The position numbers and the translations under genes were made by a program. The notes beneath the pieces were generated by a model, which saw only the letters and a program-made list of their open reading frames with translations, had not been told where the DNA came from and did no database searches. From contig NC_050469.1 of the NCBI RefSeq assembly GCF_013373865.1, positions 14,075,046 to 14,139,045 on the forward strand: a stretch of 64,000 bases of DNA. The letters run 5' to 3'. Numbering within the stretch: position 1 is the first letter of the stretch; each line of letters starts with the position of its first letter. The stretch comes from Monomorium pharaonis (taxonomy: Eukaryota; Arthropoda; Insecta; Hymenoptera; Formicidae). Of the stretch, positions 54,557-64,000 are shown in pieces.

Positions 54557-57500
54557 CTATGTCACAGTTGCATTCCGCATGTAATCCAAGGACGAGCAAC
54601 GACAATTGCAAGATGTTACAGGACATTCAGTATGTTGTCTGAAACATATTAAGGAACAAAAATTAATGGTGTTGCAGGCATTCCTCGTAACATATCATTT
54701 ATTTACTTTTCTTTCAACATCAGATAGACATATTTTAATATATCCTAAATTTAATATAGATTAATTGTATTAATACTAAAGCCTTTGGCACACGATACGA
54801 TTTTTCATGCTAGATCGCATGCGAGGTGCCTTACTACGTATCCTCATTGGCTTACGATTGGTGACATAATCATCTGAACCAATCAGGACACGTATTAAGA
54901 TGCCTCGTATGCGATCTAGCATGAAAAATCATATCGTGTACCGAAGGCTTAAGATGCATCTATAAGATTCAAATCAGCGATAAGTACGATATCGTATCCT
55001 CACCGAAACCACTGAGCTATATGTTCGCTGTGTCCGCCGTGTTTACATGTTAGACACCACGAAAACCAGCTATTAAATTCCGTAAGCTTCGCATTGCATT
55101 CCTCGTTCCTGCCACCGGGACTGGGAGCTGTTTGCAGTCCACTGACGGTGCCTATGTGCATTAAGCATATTGCGCAACGCGGCAAAGGTTTGCGGCAATT
55201 GGGGCACGCTGTCATCTACAATCGAAAAGGACATTGTAGAAAGACTTTTAATATCGAAAGTTTGAAATTTAATAAATGTGTAAATTATAGAAAATCCTAG
55301 ATACATTAGAAATAGAAATGTACCTTTAATTTGTTAGGAGTACTACCTAATCTGCCGAATGGCACCCTCGTCCTACTTAGTCCTTGCATGGAAGCCGATA
55401 TGCTTTTGCCACAGAAATGACAAGATACATGTATCTGTTGCGGCGGTTTCTCCTGCGGTGTCGAAGACCTCATAGCAATGTCAAATTTGGCTCTTTGAAA
55501 CCATAATTTCCACGAATTCAAAAGGTGTCTGTAACTGTAACAATAAAATGTGGAATAAGAAATCTAATTGTTCAATATTTATGAGAAGTGGAGCGACGCG
55601 AAATAAAACACTTTGCGACAACAGTTGAATGATAATTGACGGATTCTGAATTCGATTCAGAACGTCTCTTGTATGTGGTTTTATAAAAAATTAAAGAGTT
55701 AAAAATTATGAGTAAAAAAATATGAAGTAAAAAATGGTATAATTCGTTTTGAGAAATCATATTTTATCACAAAATATTTACGAGAAAAGATTGATTATAC
55801 ATACTTCGTAATCCACACTTGAACCTGATTCTCCTGAAGTAACTTAGGCGGAAAAGCTCTGATAGCAATAAGAGTACAACTCTGAACATCTGAGGTGATT
55901 TCCAAGTATTTACTCAATAACTGTATACTATCTGTACTTGTACCTAAAGCGCGTTATATAATGCGTCATAAATAAGAGCTAAACATAGTTTAAAATCATA
56001 TTTACAAAAATACAAAATATATTCGAGTCACAACCTGTAACCAAGAAGCCCGCTAGATCTCCATCTTCAGTTACTTTCTGGGTCAGTTTTTTTAAATACT
56101 CGTGCAGTTTATTATCCGATAAAAACATGAGAGCGAATGCTACGCGATCTTCGACAGCCATACTATTTTCGTTCTAAGAAAATTAAGCTGGTTAAGTACC
56201 TAATATCAGTCTCATCAAATCTTGATTTGCCTCTTTGCATATTCATGCATACTTACAAGTACACTTTCGTAGGAGTCATTATCCGCAGTCAAGAAACCAA
56301 ATGTTGCTCTTAAATAAGGATCCGATAATTGGGACTTAGATTTCTGACACGATTCTCTCCACAACGTGGTACGTTCCTCGGAAAAGCCTGATAGCGCCAT
56401 CGCTACCATATTCAAAATAGTCGTCTGTTTCTTGCTAGCACCTCGGTTTAAAATGTCTATTGCTTGTCTTAGGCAGAGATTAAATACCGCAAATGTGGCT
56501 GCTTTCGAATACGCTCCTTCTTTCTCTAGTTTTTCTAGATACGAATTATCATATGCAGTATTGGTCTCTCTATCGAATCGCAAACCACAGAGAAGAAGAC
56601 TTCTTTCTCTATCCGGCGATCTACAATCAGTATCGAATAAAATTACATCAAAGATGCACGAATGCCCATATTTTCTCTACATCTTCATGCACTTAATTAC
56701 CTGTAGATTTTTGTCATATAACCAGAACCTATATCCGTCCAAGGTCGATGAATCACTTCTGTTTTCAAACCATTGACTGGATTTTGTTGATCCAATTTCA
56801 TAACTGTCCTATGTAAAAATTGGAGATTATGTTTATATGTGTGTGTATGTACACACACACACACACACACACACACACTTCCAAGATGTTGTAAATTTAC
56901 CTTACGCCAGGATGCTTATTATCGGGGCTCTGTATAGTGCCGTCTTCTACTAAAGAACGACTCAGGTACAACCATTGCCACAAATTTTTTAAAGTTTCGT
57001 TCTCTGCTATATCGCCATTGTGAGCCAATTCTGGCTGCAAATGCATACAATTATAATTCAATTAGACATCATTAAGAGTGGAAATAAAATGAAAAATAAG
57101 CTAGCATAAGTCAAACAAAACGCTTGGTTTAAAAGTTAATAAAGAGAACGTTGAAATGTTGTATTCCTTGGCTCTATCCTTACTTACAAGTAAACCATAT
57201 TCAAACATAGCACGTCTCTTAGTTAAAACCGAAATATCATCCAGTTCCTTATAAATGCTGTCCTCACTGTGTATATATTTAAACGATTTAAAAGCACAGT
57301 TCCACATGAGACATGACCGTGCGGACCAGTTAAGTGTTATTCTCTCAGATACAGTGTAATCTGTTAAATAACCTGCGAAATAAGAACGCTCCAGTAATGT
57401 CGAATAATGTCACATCATGAAAAGATTATACTTTAAAATATCGTCAGCTATACCTTGTATTGATATTGCCAGCAATCGATTCTCATCGGTCGGATGCCAT

Positions 57501-59285
57501 GCAAAGCTTATGGGACTATGCCATGGTGGTAAAACCACTCTTTCTAGAACACCCGGCTCAGTATCCTCCGTTCCGCAATACTGAATGTCAAACAGATGCA
57601 AGCCAACTGCAAAATAAGAATAAATGCATATCTATTTTTCTTTTTCTTTTTAATGTTAGATTTATCAACAGCTTGCATTTTGAGAAATCTAACATTAATT
57701 ACAAAAAATTATATATGAAGTGTATCATACTGTTTGTATCTTTTTTTCTGCGAACAGTTGCCGAAAACTATGGAAAAAATTTGCACTACCAAATCCTGTC
57801 TGAACTATCTTAAAGCGATATTTCGGATTTTTGGAAACTAACGGAAGTAGGGACTTAAACCTAAGTTTGAAATTTTTAATAGGAATATAGATTAAATAAA
57901 GGGTATCACTGTGTGAGTCTTTTAAAAATGAATAATTATTGCTTTTTTTCTTTATATCACTTATGCTTATAGTTTTCAAGAAAAATTAAATGTCAAATAC
58001 CAAGTAGGAACGCAGCAAAAAAGTTCGTAAAGAAATTTTCACTATTTTAAGCATATCCCTGCAAATAAACTCGTATTTTTTTTAGCGCGCTTTCGTCGAC
58101 TAATACGCGTTGTCAAGCGTTTTTACATGATACAAGTGATTTAATATATCAGTATATATATACACTCATTACATAATTATCAGTTTAAAATCATGCATAT
58201 GTTATACCTGAATCTTTTTGCAGCGTGCCAATTAGATTTCGTCTAGTGGGACACCAGATTACCTTCGTTACTTGTCGTTGCGGCATTATAGTAACGATTG
58301 GTTTCTCGAAGCACCGAGTATCCCAGATTGTTATTAGATTATCGACATGCGAAAGTAATTGATAACAATTGTGGGGATTAACCGACAAATTGTATATCGC
58401 TTTCGTTGAAGTAACATTTACCACCTTTGTGGAATCTAAAGGAAAAAATACACAAGGTATCGAATTGTACATTAGCAATTGTGGGTTGTATTTTTTTAAG
58501 TAGTATACCTCTGAAGTCGATAACTTTCAACTGTTTGTTATTAACGCCAAGAGCCAAACATCTTGGTTCATGTTTAAACCAAGCGGCGGAATGTATGGTT
58601 TCGGATATGCCAGCCTCTATTACCGGTCGCTCGGAGCCTTTCGGACAATGCAGCACGTCCCAGAGTAACACGGAATGCTCTTTGCTGTGTTTGTCCAGAC
58701 CCGACATAATCAGGTTTGTGTCCACTGGATTCCAGGCAACGACGTTGCACGACCGCGTGTACTTTGGAACTGGAATTTTATTGAGATACAGAGATTAAGA
58801 GTGACACATCGTCGGGACAACATTGTAATCTTGCTCGATAACAATGTAGCACAATAATCTGTACAAAACTCTCTGCCAATTAGGCCCTGGTAATCGAATT
58901 CCGGTGGGCTGAGAGTGTTCAAAACTATCTTTCCATTTGCGTGGCCACTGGCAATGATGTCTGGCTCCGGTTGGGGATATATGTCGACGCATTTTGCATA
59001 GTTGTTGATGGTGACGGAACAAACCAGCTCGGCAACAGAGTGCTCTGAGATTTGCAGATCTGCAGTAAAAAAGAAAAATATATATATATGTATTTTAATA
59101 TCCTATTTAAAACAAGCATGAGCATGGTGTACTTTTGCCACAAACTTACAAGTCTGATCATTCTCCCGCACGCTATTATCGCGCGGCCCGATCTCGTAAA
59201 GATTCAACTGCGCGTCGCTGTCCCACGTGATGAATCGGTCCGAGTGAAAAGGGGACCACAGCACGTCCCATTTAGGCCGGTTCAT
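54557..59285 (-). CDS. mio: GATOR2 complex subunit Mio/MIOS (spliced, about 13 exons)
   Basis: WD40 and RING-like protein of GATOR2, which restrains GATOR1 and so activates TORC1 when amino acids are plentiful; it acts at the lysosome. The first exon (to 59,285) starts MNRPKWDVLWSPFHSDRFI, as in MIOS. The beta-propeller exons follow: VAWNPVDTNLIMSGLDKH, LLWDV, VIDFRG, ITIWDTRCFEKPI, KVIWCPTRRNLIGTL, FAWHPTDENRLLAIS. The alpha-solenoid includes FAVFNLCLRQAIDILNRGAS and VAMALSGFSEERTTLWRE. The C-terminal zinc module has SCHFCGKSIS, ACPNCRKPLPRCAICL and WCLTCKHGGHSEHIAQWF, and is completed by a small last exon (54,557-54,638) reading QHTECPVTSCNCRC and ending in a stop. The codon for Arg spans that last intron. 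Its 3' end faces RPA3, 318 bp away. Identity is very secure. Confidence 0.95.
54777..54951. repeat. AAAGCCTT(C/T)GGCACAC foldback MITE, copy 2 (Mio last intron)
   Basis: Near-palindrome of about 175 bp, starting TAAAGCCTTTGGCACACGAT and ending ATCGTGTACCGAAGGCTTA. It shares its ends and the ATGCTAGATCGCATGCGAG core with the element at 49,091-49,235 but is longer. It lies in the last Mio intron, between the zinc-module exon and the terminal exon. Confidence 0.8.
56851..56878. repeat. short CA microsatellite in a Mio intron
   Basis: Fourteen AC units in the intron between the exon encoding KTEVIHRPWTD and its upstream neighbour. Confidence 0.9.
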
Positions 59286-59929
59286 CTTTCTACCTTTGAT
59301 TGATCCTCGTGATCACTCTATTGTCGGAGCATGTCGCGTTATTTCGCTCCCGCTGACATCACGACGACACCGAGTTTTGAAACGATGTCACGTTCAACAC
59401 GCGTGGCACCCAGTGTGATTCCGTTGCGCGATGTCCACCCGGTCTATCAACATGCCAAGAAAACTTATCCTGTTTGTCCTCTCTGCTATTTTCCTTTCTT
59501 TCCTTGGAGGATTTCTGTGTCAGGTCTGCAAACGGATATACGACACTTGTTCCACTATGGTTTTACCTCTGACACGGTACGTCACGGTTAATCGTCCCTC
59601 GTGGAATATGCCCTGATGCCCTTCGGTATCTTTGGATGTTTACGTTTTATCATGCGACTTCGTTTCCTCTCGCGGGAACTCCCTCAACCATTTAACCTAC
59701 CTACACAATTGCAATACATATAATATTGCAGAAATAGAGCCAGCACAAGTGAAAGACCGAAAGAAAAGAATCATAATAGTTTTTCATACGTGGATGAATG
59801 AGGTTAAGGTGCGTTTTATTCATGGATACAGAAATGTCTGGATGGAGCATAGATCTGTTACTTTTGACAATTTCGAATATTCAAAGGTTTTAAAGAATTT
59901 GAAATTTCAAAGCTCGAAGTTTCAAGTTT

Positions 59930-60070
59930 AAAGCCCATTTTACATTAATCGCAAGGAGCCAGTTGCGATTTGCGACATCCAATAAGCGCTTAGTTTCTAG
60001 TTAAAGCTCGACAGTCATTGGATGTTACAAATTGCAACTGGCGACTGCAATTAATGTAAAAAGGGCTTTA
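59930..60070. repeat. 141-bp foldback element
   Basis: The ends AAAGCCCATTTTACATTAAT and the inverted ATTAATGTAAAAAGGGCTTT are near-perfect complements; inner arms share AGTTGCGATTTGCGACATCC-type sequence and its complement. Flanked by TTA/TTTA-like bases. Non-coding; most likely a MITE. Confidence 0.8.
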
Positions 60071-60107
60071 CATCCACGTTTGGCGCTGCTGCTGATCTCA
60101 AATGCGG

Positions 60108-60271
60108 GGTCTACAATGGTAGCAGATAATGGAGTAGGAGTAAGAAGTAAGAAATATGAAATGAGATTTACCCATTTCGTTTACTCCCGGTTTTTAATTG
60201 GTCAATTGTTACTCTTATTCCTTACTTCATTACTCCATTACTCCATTACTCCTGCTGACATTGTAGACCTT
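60108..60271. repeat. 164-bp foldback element
   Basis: The ends GGTCTACAATGGTAGCAG and the inverted CTGCTGACATTGTAGACC are complementary with a one-base slip; inner arms pair GGAGTAGGAGTAAGAAGTAAG-like sequence with CTTATTCCTTACTTCATTAC-like sequence. It lies 37 bp from the preceding foldback but belongs to a different family. Confidence 0.75.
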
Positions 60272-61277
60272 GCAAAATATCGGCAGCACGAAAAAGGCAG
60301 CGGTGATCGCTCTCAGGCTTCTCTCTGGGTACTAATGGATAAGGAAAAAATCGACTATATTGAATGGTTGTTTGATAAAATTTATTACAAGTTTATAACT
60401 TAATTGACAATAGCAAAATCGCATGTTTTTATTATCCGTCACATGGGGAATGCGACGTCCAATAGGAGGATTTATTCTCTAGACTCTAGACATGAAAGTG
60501 CCGCCAACTGGAACCGGCACGCACTGTGGCACGTCGGCAAGTGAAAATTTCCCGAGGATACTCTCGCGCAATATGGCGGCCTCCAGTTAGAAATGCGCGC
60601 CTTGACTTCGAAGAAAAGAACTCGGACCCGCGTGTTCACATCGTCTTTTATTTTCGTTTGTATCGGCGGCCGGTACTCGAGATGTCTCGAAATAGCGTCG
60701 ATGAGGAGAAGCGGTTCCGGATTCTCCTCGGCGAGGTCGGGTGTCAAGGTCGACAGTAACCAATATCAGTAGACACGCAAGACTACAAGTATACGTACGT
60801 GATAAGCGAGGCATCTTATACAGCCTTCATAAAAATACGGATTGATAAAACGTGACGCAACGAAACTCGCGTGCTTCTGTCCGTTAATCGGTTCTTCACG
60901 TCGCGTTTGTTCCCGGCATCGATCAGAAAGAGAGAAGGCGAGAGTGAGGAGATCCGAGCGAGCGGAGAATTCAGGAGTTCACGCGAGTCGGAGTGCAAAC
61001 TCCGAGAGCCACGAACATGTGACTTTGCTTCGCGCGAGATAACGCGCGTCTTATCAGCGATCCCGCTGATCGACCTAGGCTAGACGATTCGCGCTGACCG
61101 TCGCGTTAACAATTGATTTTAGAAAAACACCAAGTGTCGACGTGACGCAAAGTAGAAAGAGAAGCAGCTGGCGAGAGAAAATACATTCGAGAAGGAGGAA
61201 ATAATTAAGAGGCACGTACGCGCCTAGGTGGAGAGGTGGGTGACACGTACACACACGTACACATATTTAAGGCTGCC

Positions 61278-61517
61278 ATGCTTGCGCCCCACCGTGTCAT
61301 CCAGCCGAACGTACATTTTATAAGGACTGTACGCTCGTTACAGTCGACCAGTTGTTACCACGGTGTCGCGTCACCGTCGTCGTTTTCGTGCTCGTCTGTC
61401 GTCGTGCGGGAATCCGATTGTCATCGTCGCCACCTGCTGCTGCGAAGAAACCCAACGTCGTTCGGACAGCTCGCGAAGATTCTCGGCGCCTCGTACGCGA
61501 CAATGGCAAAAATAAAG
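61278..61517 (+). CDS. Idh: in-frame N-terminal extension of Idh, putative mitochondrial leader
   Basis: An ATG at 61,278 opens a frame that runs without interruption into the standard Idh start at 61,503 and on to the exon-1 donor at 61,517. The 75 added residues begin MLAPHRVIQPNVHFIRTVRS and include further Arg/Ser-rich sequence and LLLRRNPTSFGQLAKILG, with very few acidic residues, the composition of a mitochondrial targeting peptide. Vertebrate IDH2 has a comparable leader, and Drosophila Idh is known to yield cytosolic and mitochondrial forms from one gene. Use of this start would give a 483-residue precursor instead of 408 residues. Whether the longer form is made is an inference. Confidence 0.5.
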
Positions 61518-63221
61518 GTAATGAAAGCTACGGCCAAGTTTACTCCAAAGTATCGTCTGAGTGGGATTTCAAACCGGGTGTGTTAACCCTGATTTTGACC
61601 GTCTCGGGGAAAAGGGCGTGGGAAAGTGGACTTTACACTGTACGTTCTTCTGTTTATTTGCGCTTGAAACTACGCGAAACGTTAGCGTCGACTACAAAAT
61701 ATCAGGAACATTCTACTTAAAAATAAATATTTGAATCCAAATTTGACACAAATGATGTTTTTAAATTTTAAAAGAAATGTACATGTGAAAAAGACTATAT
61801 AATAGAAAAAAAAGAACGTAAAAAATTTTTTTTAAGCTGTTTTAATTGTTAATTACTAATAAATTTGCCAGTTCGGTCGTCTGTAAAGAAGTCTGGTTAG
61901 TTTTCTGTTAATTATCAATGGCGACGAGAAACTTCAATTTTTATTTCGCTAAAAAATATTCTTGCACTTGTTCTTAAGTAATTATGTAAACATTTTGCAA
62001 CTCTCACAGGCAGGCCCGGTTGTCGACATTCTCGGCGATGAAATGACGCGCATCATATGGGATTCGATCAAAGAGAAACTCATCTTGCCCTACTTAGATA
62101 TCGAGTTGCATACGTACGACTTGGGCATCGAGAACCGCGATGCCACGAACGACAATGTGACGGTGGAATGCGCTGAGGCAATCAAACGTTACAACGTCGG
62201 CATCAAATGCGCGACCATCACGCCCGACGAGAAGCGCGTGGAGGAGTTCAAGCTGAAGCAGATGTGGAAGAGCCCGAACGGCACCATCAGGAACATCCTG
62301 GGCGGCACGGTGTTCCGCGAGGCAATCATCTGCAAGAACATACCACGCCTGGTGGTCTGCTGGAAAGAGCCGATCATCATCGGCAGACACGCCCACGCCG
62401 ATCAGTACAAGGCCACGGACTTTGTGGTGCCGGGCCCGGGTAAACTGGAGATCACATGGACCGGCAACTCCGGTGAGAAGATCCAGCACACCGTTCACGA
62501 GTTCAAAGGGCCCGGTATCGCCCAGGCCCAGTACAACACGGACGAGAGTATACGTGCGTTCGCCCACAGCTCATTCCAGTACGCGTTGTCGCGCAACTAC
62601 CCGCTGTACCTCTCCACCAAGAACACCATCCTCAAGAAGTACGACGGCCGCTTCAAGGACATATTCCAGGAGATCTACGACAAGGAGTACAAAGAGCAGT
62701 TCGAGGCGAAGAAGATATGGTATGAGCACCGGTTGATCGATGACATGGTGGCCTATGCCATGAAGTCCGATGGTGGTTTCGTGTGGTCGTGCAAGAACTA
62801 CGACGGTGACGTACAGTCGGACTCGGTGGCGCAGGGCTATGGCTCTCTGGGCATGATGACTTCGGTCCTCATATGTCCTGACGGACGCACAATCGAGGCC
62901 GAGGCTGCCCACGGTACCGTCACCCGTCACTACCGTCAGTACCAGCAGGGCAAGGAGACGTCTACTAATCCGATCGCCTCTATTTTTGCCTGGACCCGTG
63001 GGCTGCTGCATCGCGCCAAGCTCGATAACAACCCGCGCCTTCGGCATTTCGCCGAAACACTGGAGAAGGTCTGCATCGACACCATCGAGGCCGGTCATCT
63101 CACCAAGGATCTCGCCATATGTATCAAGGGCATGAGCAACGTTACCAGGACTGATTATCTTGAAACGTTCGAATTTATGGACAAGCTTGCAGAGAATCTG
63201 AAGAAACAGCTCAATGCGTGA
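61503..63221 (+). CDS. Idh: NADP-dependent isocitrate dehydrogenase (two coding exons)
   Basis: Converts isocitrate and NADP+ to 2-oxoglutarate, CO2 and NADPH; a homodimer in the cytosol and peroxisome or in mitochondria. Exon 1 (61,503-61,517) encodes only MAKIK; a 492-bp intron ends in CTCTCACAG; exon 2 (62,010-63,221) encodes the remaining 403 residues, AGPVVDILGDEMTRIIWDSI to the C terminus. Substrate-binding residues are in place: SPNGTIRNILGG, FRE, the IIIGRHA arginine equal to human IDH1 R132, the YEHRLIDDMVA and NYDGDVQSD metal ligands, and the GTVTRHYR NADP-binding segment. The 408-residue length fits cytosolic IDH1 (414). Almost the entire enzyme is in one GC-rich exon. A poly(A) signal AATAAA lies at 63,562-63,567. 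No peroxisomal tripeptide is seen at the C terminus (QLNA). Confidence 0.97.
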
Positions 63222-64000
63222 CTAGATAATGACAATGAAGAATATAGCCTGCAAGCCAAGTATTAAGTCATTGCATTGTAATGAAAGAAAAAGAAATATT
63301 TACGTGGTTACGGGAAAAAGAAACAGGCCTCAATGAGCGTTCAGCGTTGCGGTTAGATAACTTAAAATTATCTGGATAAAGATAAATTATATGTAAATAT
63401 ATTTTAGATAAGCTAAAGATATTTTAATTTTAATTTTAAATTTAGGTAAAAGATAAAATTATATATCTGTGGATAATTTTAACATCACTGTTGAGCAAAA
63501 CTGAAAAAAATAGGATATGAAAATAATATTTACATATTTTTGTTGCTTTATTTCTCGAAGAAATAAAATAAAAATATTTATTTCTTAAAGATAAGAGTTT
63601 TTTTAAATAGTTCTTTAAATATTTAGATTGAATTCTAACAGAAAATGAAATTTTTCTAACAGAAAATGTTCCTCTTTTGACTTGGATCAATACTCAAATA
63701 AAAAGTTCCTTGTAATAGTTTCCGAATCACTAATGGTTTTGGGACAATTTTTATATTGCGCTACTTTTTTCTGATTTGTGCAATTTATTGTTATCACATA
63801 GAAAAAATTCTCTCCACTTAAAGTAATGAGAATTTGGCTAAAAGAGTGCAATATTGATTTTACATTGATTAAAATAAATTCAACAAAAATAACATTTCTT
63901 TTATCTAAGATAAAAAAAGTCATTTCTTTATCTAGATAATTTTATATAGATAACAGCAACCTCTGAGTATATATTATATATAATTACTAATGCATATAAG
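63222..64000. other. Idh 3' untranslated region and AT-rich flank
   Basis: AT-rich sequence after the Idh stop codon. AATAAA hexamers at about 63,562-63,572 could serve as the poly(A) signal. The remaining DNA to the window edge has only short minus-strand frames of low-complexity composition; nothing is supported as a gene. Confidence 0.55.

Larger units (their letters stand above)
59286..61277. promoter_or_regulatory. divergent promoter interval between Mio and Idh
   Basis: Mio is transcribed to the left and Idh to the right. Two foldback elements occupy the middle (59,930-60,070 and 60,108-60,271). From about 60,430 to 61,300 the DNA is GC- and CpG-rich and should contain the Idh promoter and 5' leader. 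A CAATATGGCGGC word at 60,569-60,580 matches the well-known YY1/Pho-type site, which favours promoter-proximal positions. Open frames here have no recognisable product. Confidence 0.5.

Noticed and set aside
59640..60403. Plus-strand frames of 99 and 123 codons between Mio and Idh
   Set aside because: They run through foldback repeats, have no domain, and lack splice or promoter context.
61236..61277. Further upstream start for the Idh leader at 61,236
   Set aside because: The codon there is GTG, not ATG; the first in-frame ATG is at 61,278.
62094..63098. Long antisense frames opposite Idh
   Set aside because: Shadows caused by the strong third-position GC bias of the Idh coding exon; the sense strand is an unambiguous enzyme.

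Overview
This is a stretch of an intron-rich animal genome, most likely an insect and probably a hymenopteran (ant-like). That is an inference from the gene set, the protein sequences (closer to general insect/vertebrate forms than to Drosophila), the AT-rich intergenic DNA with GC- and CpG-rich promoter islands, and the many short foldback (MITE-like) repeats. There is no bacterial, plasmid or viral gene organisation, so most raw open reading frames here are exons of spliced genes or shadows of them.

Eight protein-coding genes are supported, all apparently complete. From left to right: the heavy chain of cytoplasmic dynein 2, the retrograde intraflagellar transport motor (minus strand, about 45 exons, 1,837-23,886); a small cytochrome b561 ferric/ascorbate-type reductase of the CYB561D2 kind (plus, 27,475-28,380); a sodium/chloride-coupled SLC6 transporter of the glycine-transporter type (minus, 33,320-36,997); the HECT ubiquitin ligase Ube3a (plus, 42,663-46,659, 11 coding exons, 841 residues); a double-stranded-RNA-binding protein of the R2D2/Loquacious class (plus, 50,711-52,167); the smallest RPA subunit RPA3 (plus, 52,850-54,239); the GATOR2 subunit Mio/MIOS (minus, 54,557-59,285); and NADP-dependent isocitrate dehydrogenase (plus, 61,503-63,221), with an in-frame upstream ATG that would add a mitochondrial-type leader.

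The genes are not an operon and do not form one pathway; they cover ciliary transport, redox membrane chemistry, amino-acid uptake, protein degradation, small-RNA loading, DNA replication/repair, TORC1 nutrient signalling and NADPH supply. Dynein and cytochrome b561 diverge from a CpG-rich interval (about 23.9-25.5 kb). The SLC6 gene and Ube3a diverge across a 5.6-kb interval rich in CT/GA and CA microsatellites. RPA3 and Mio converge with about 320 bp between their stop codons. Mio and Idh diverge.

The most unusual content is the repeat landscape. At least a dozen foldback elements lie in introns and between genes: four in a row inside RPA3 intron 1, a nested set of inverted repeats at 48.5-49.5 kb, a TTAA-flanked element in a dynein intron, a 428-bp element with ~95-bp arms and an internal hairpin, and two families with a second copy elsewhere in the window. 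No new enzymatic or defence system was found; the best leads are these foldback arrays, the dual-targeting architecture of Idh, and a long TG tract beside a Ube3a splice donor.
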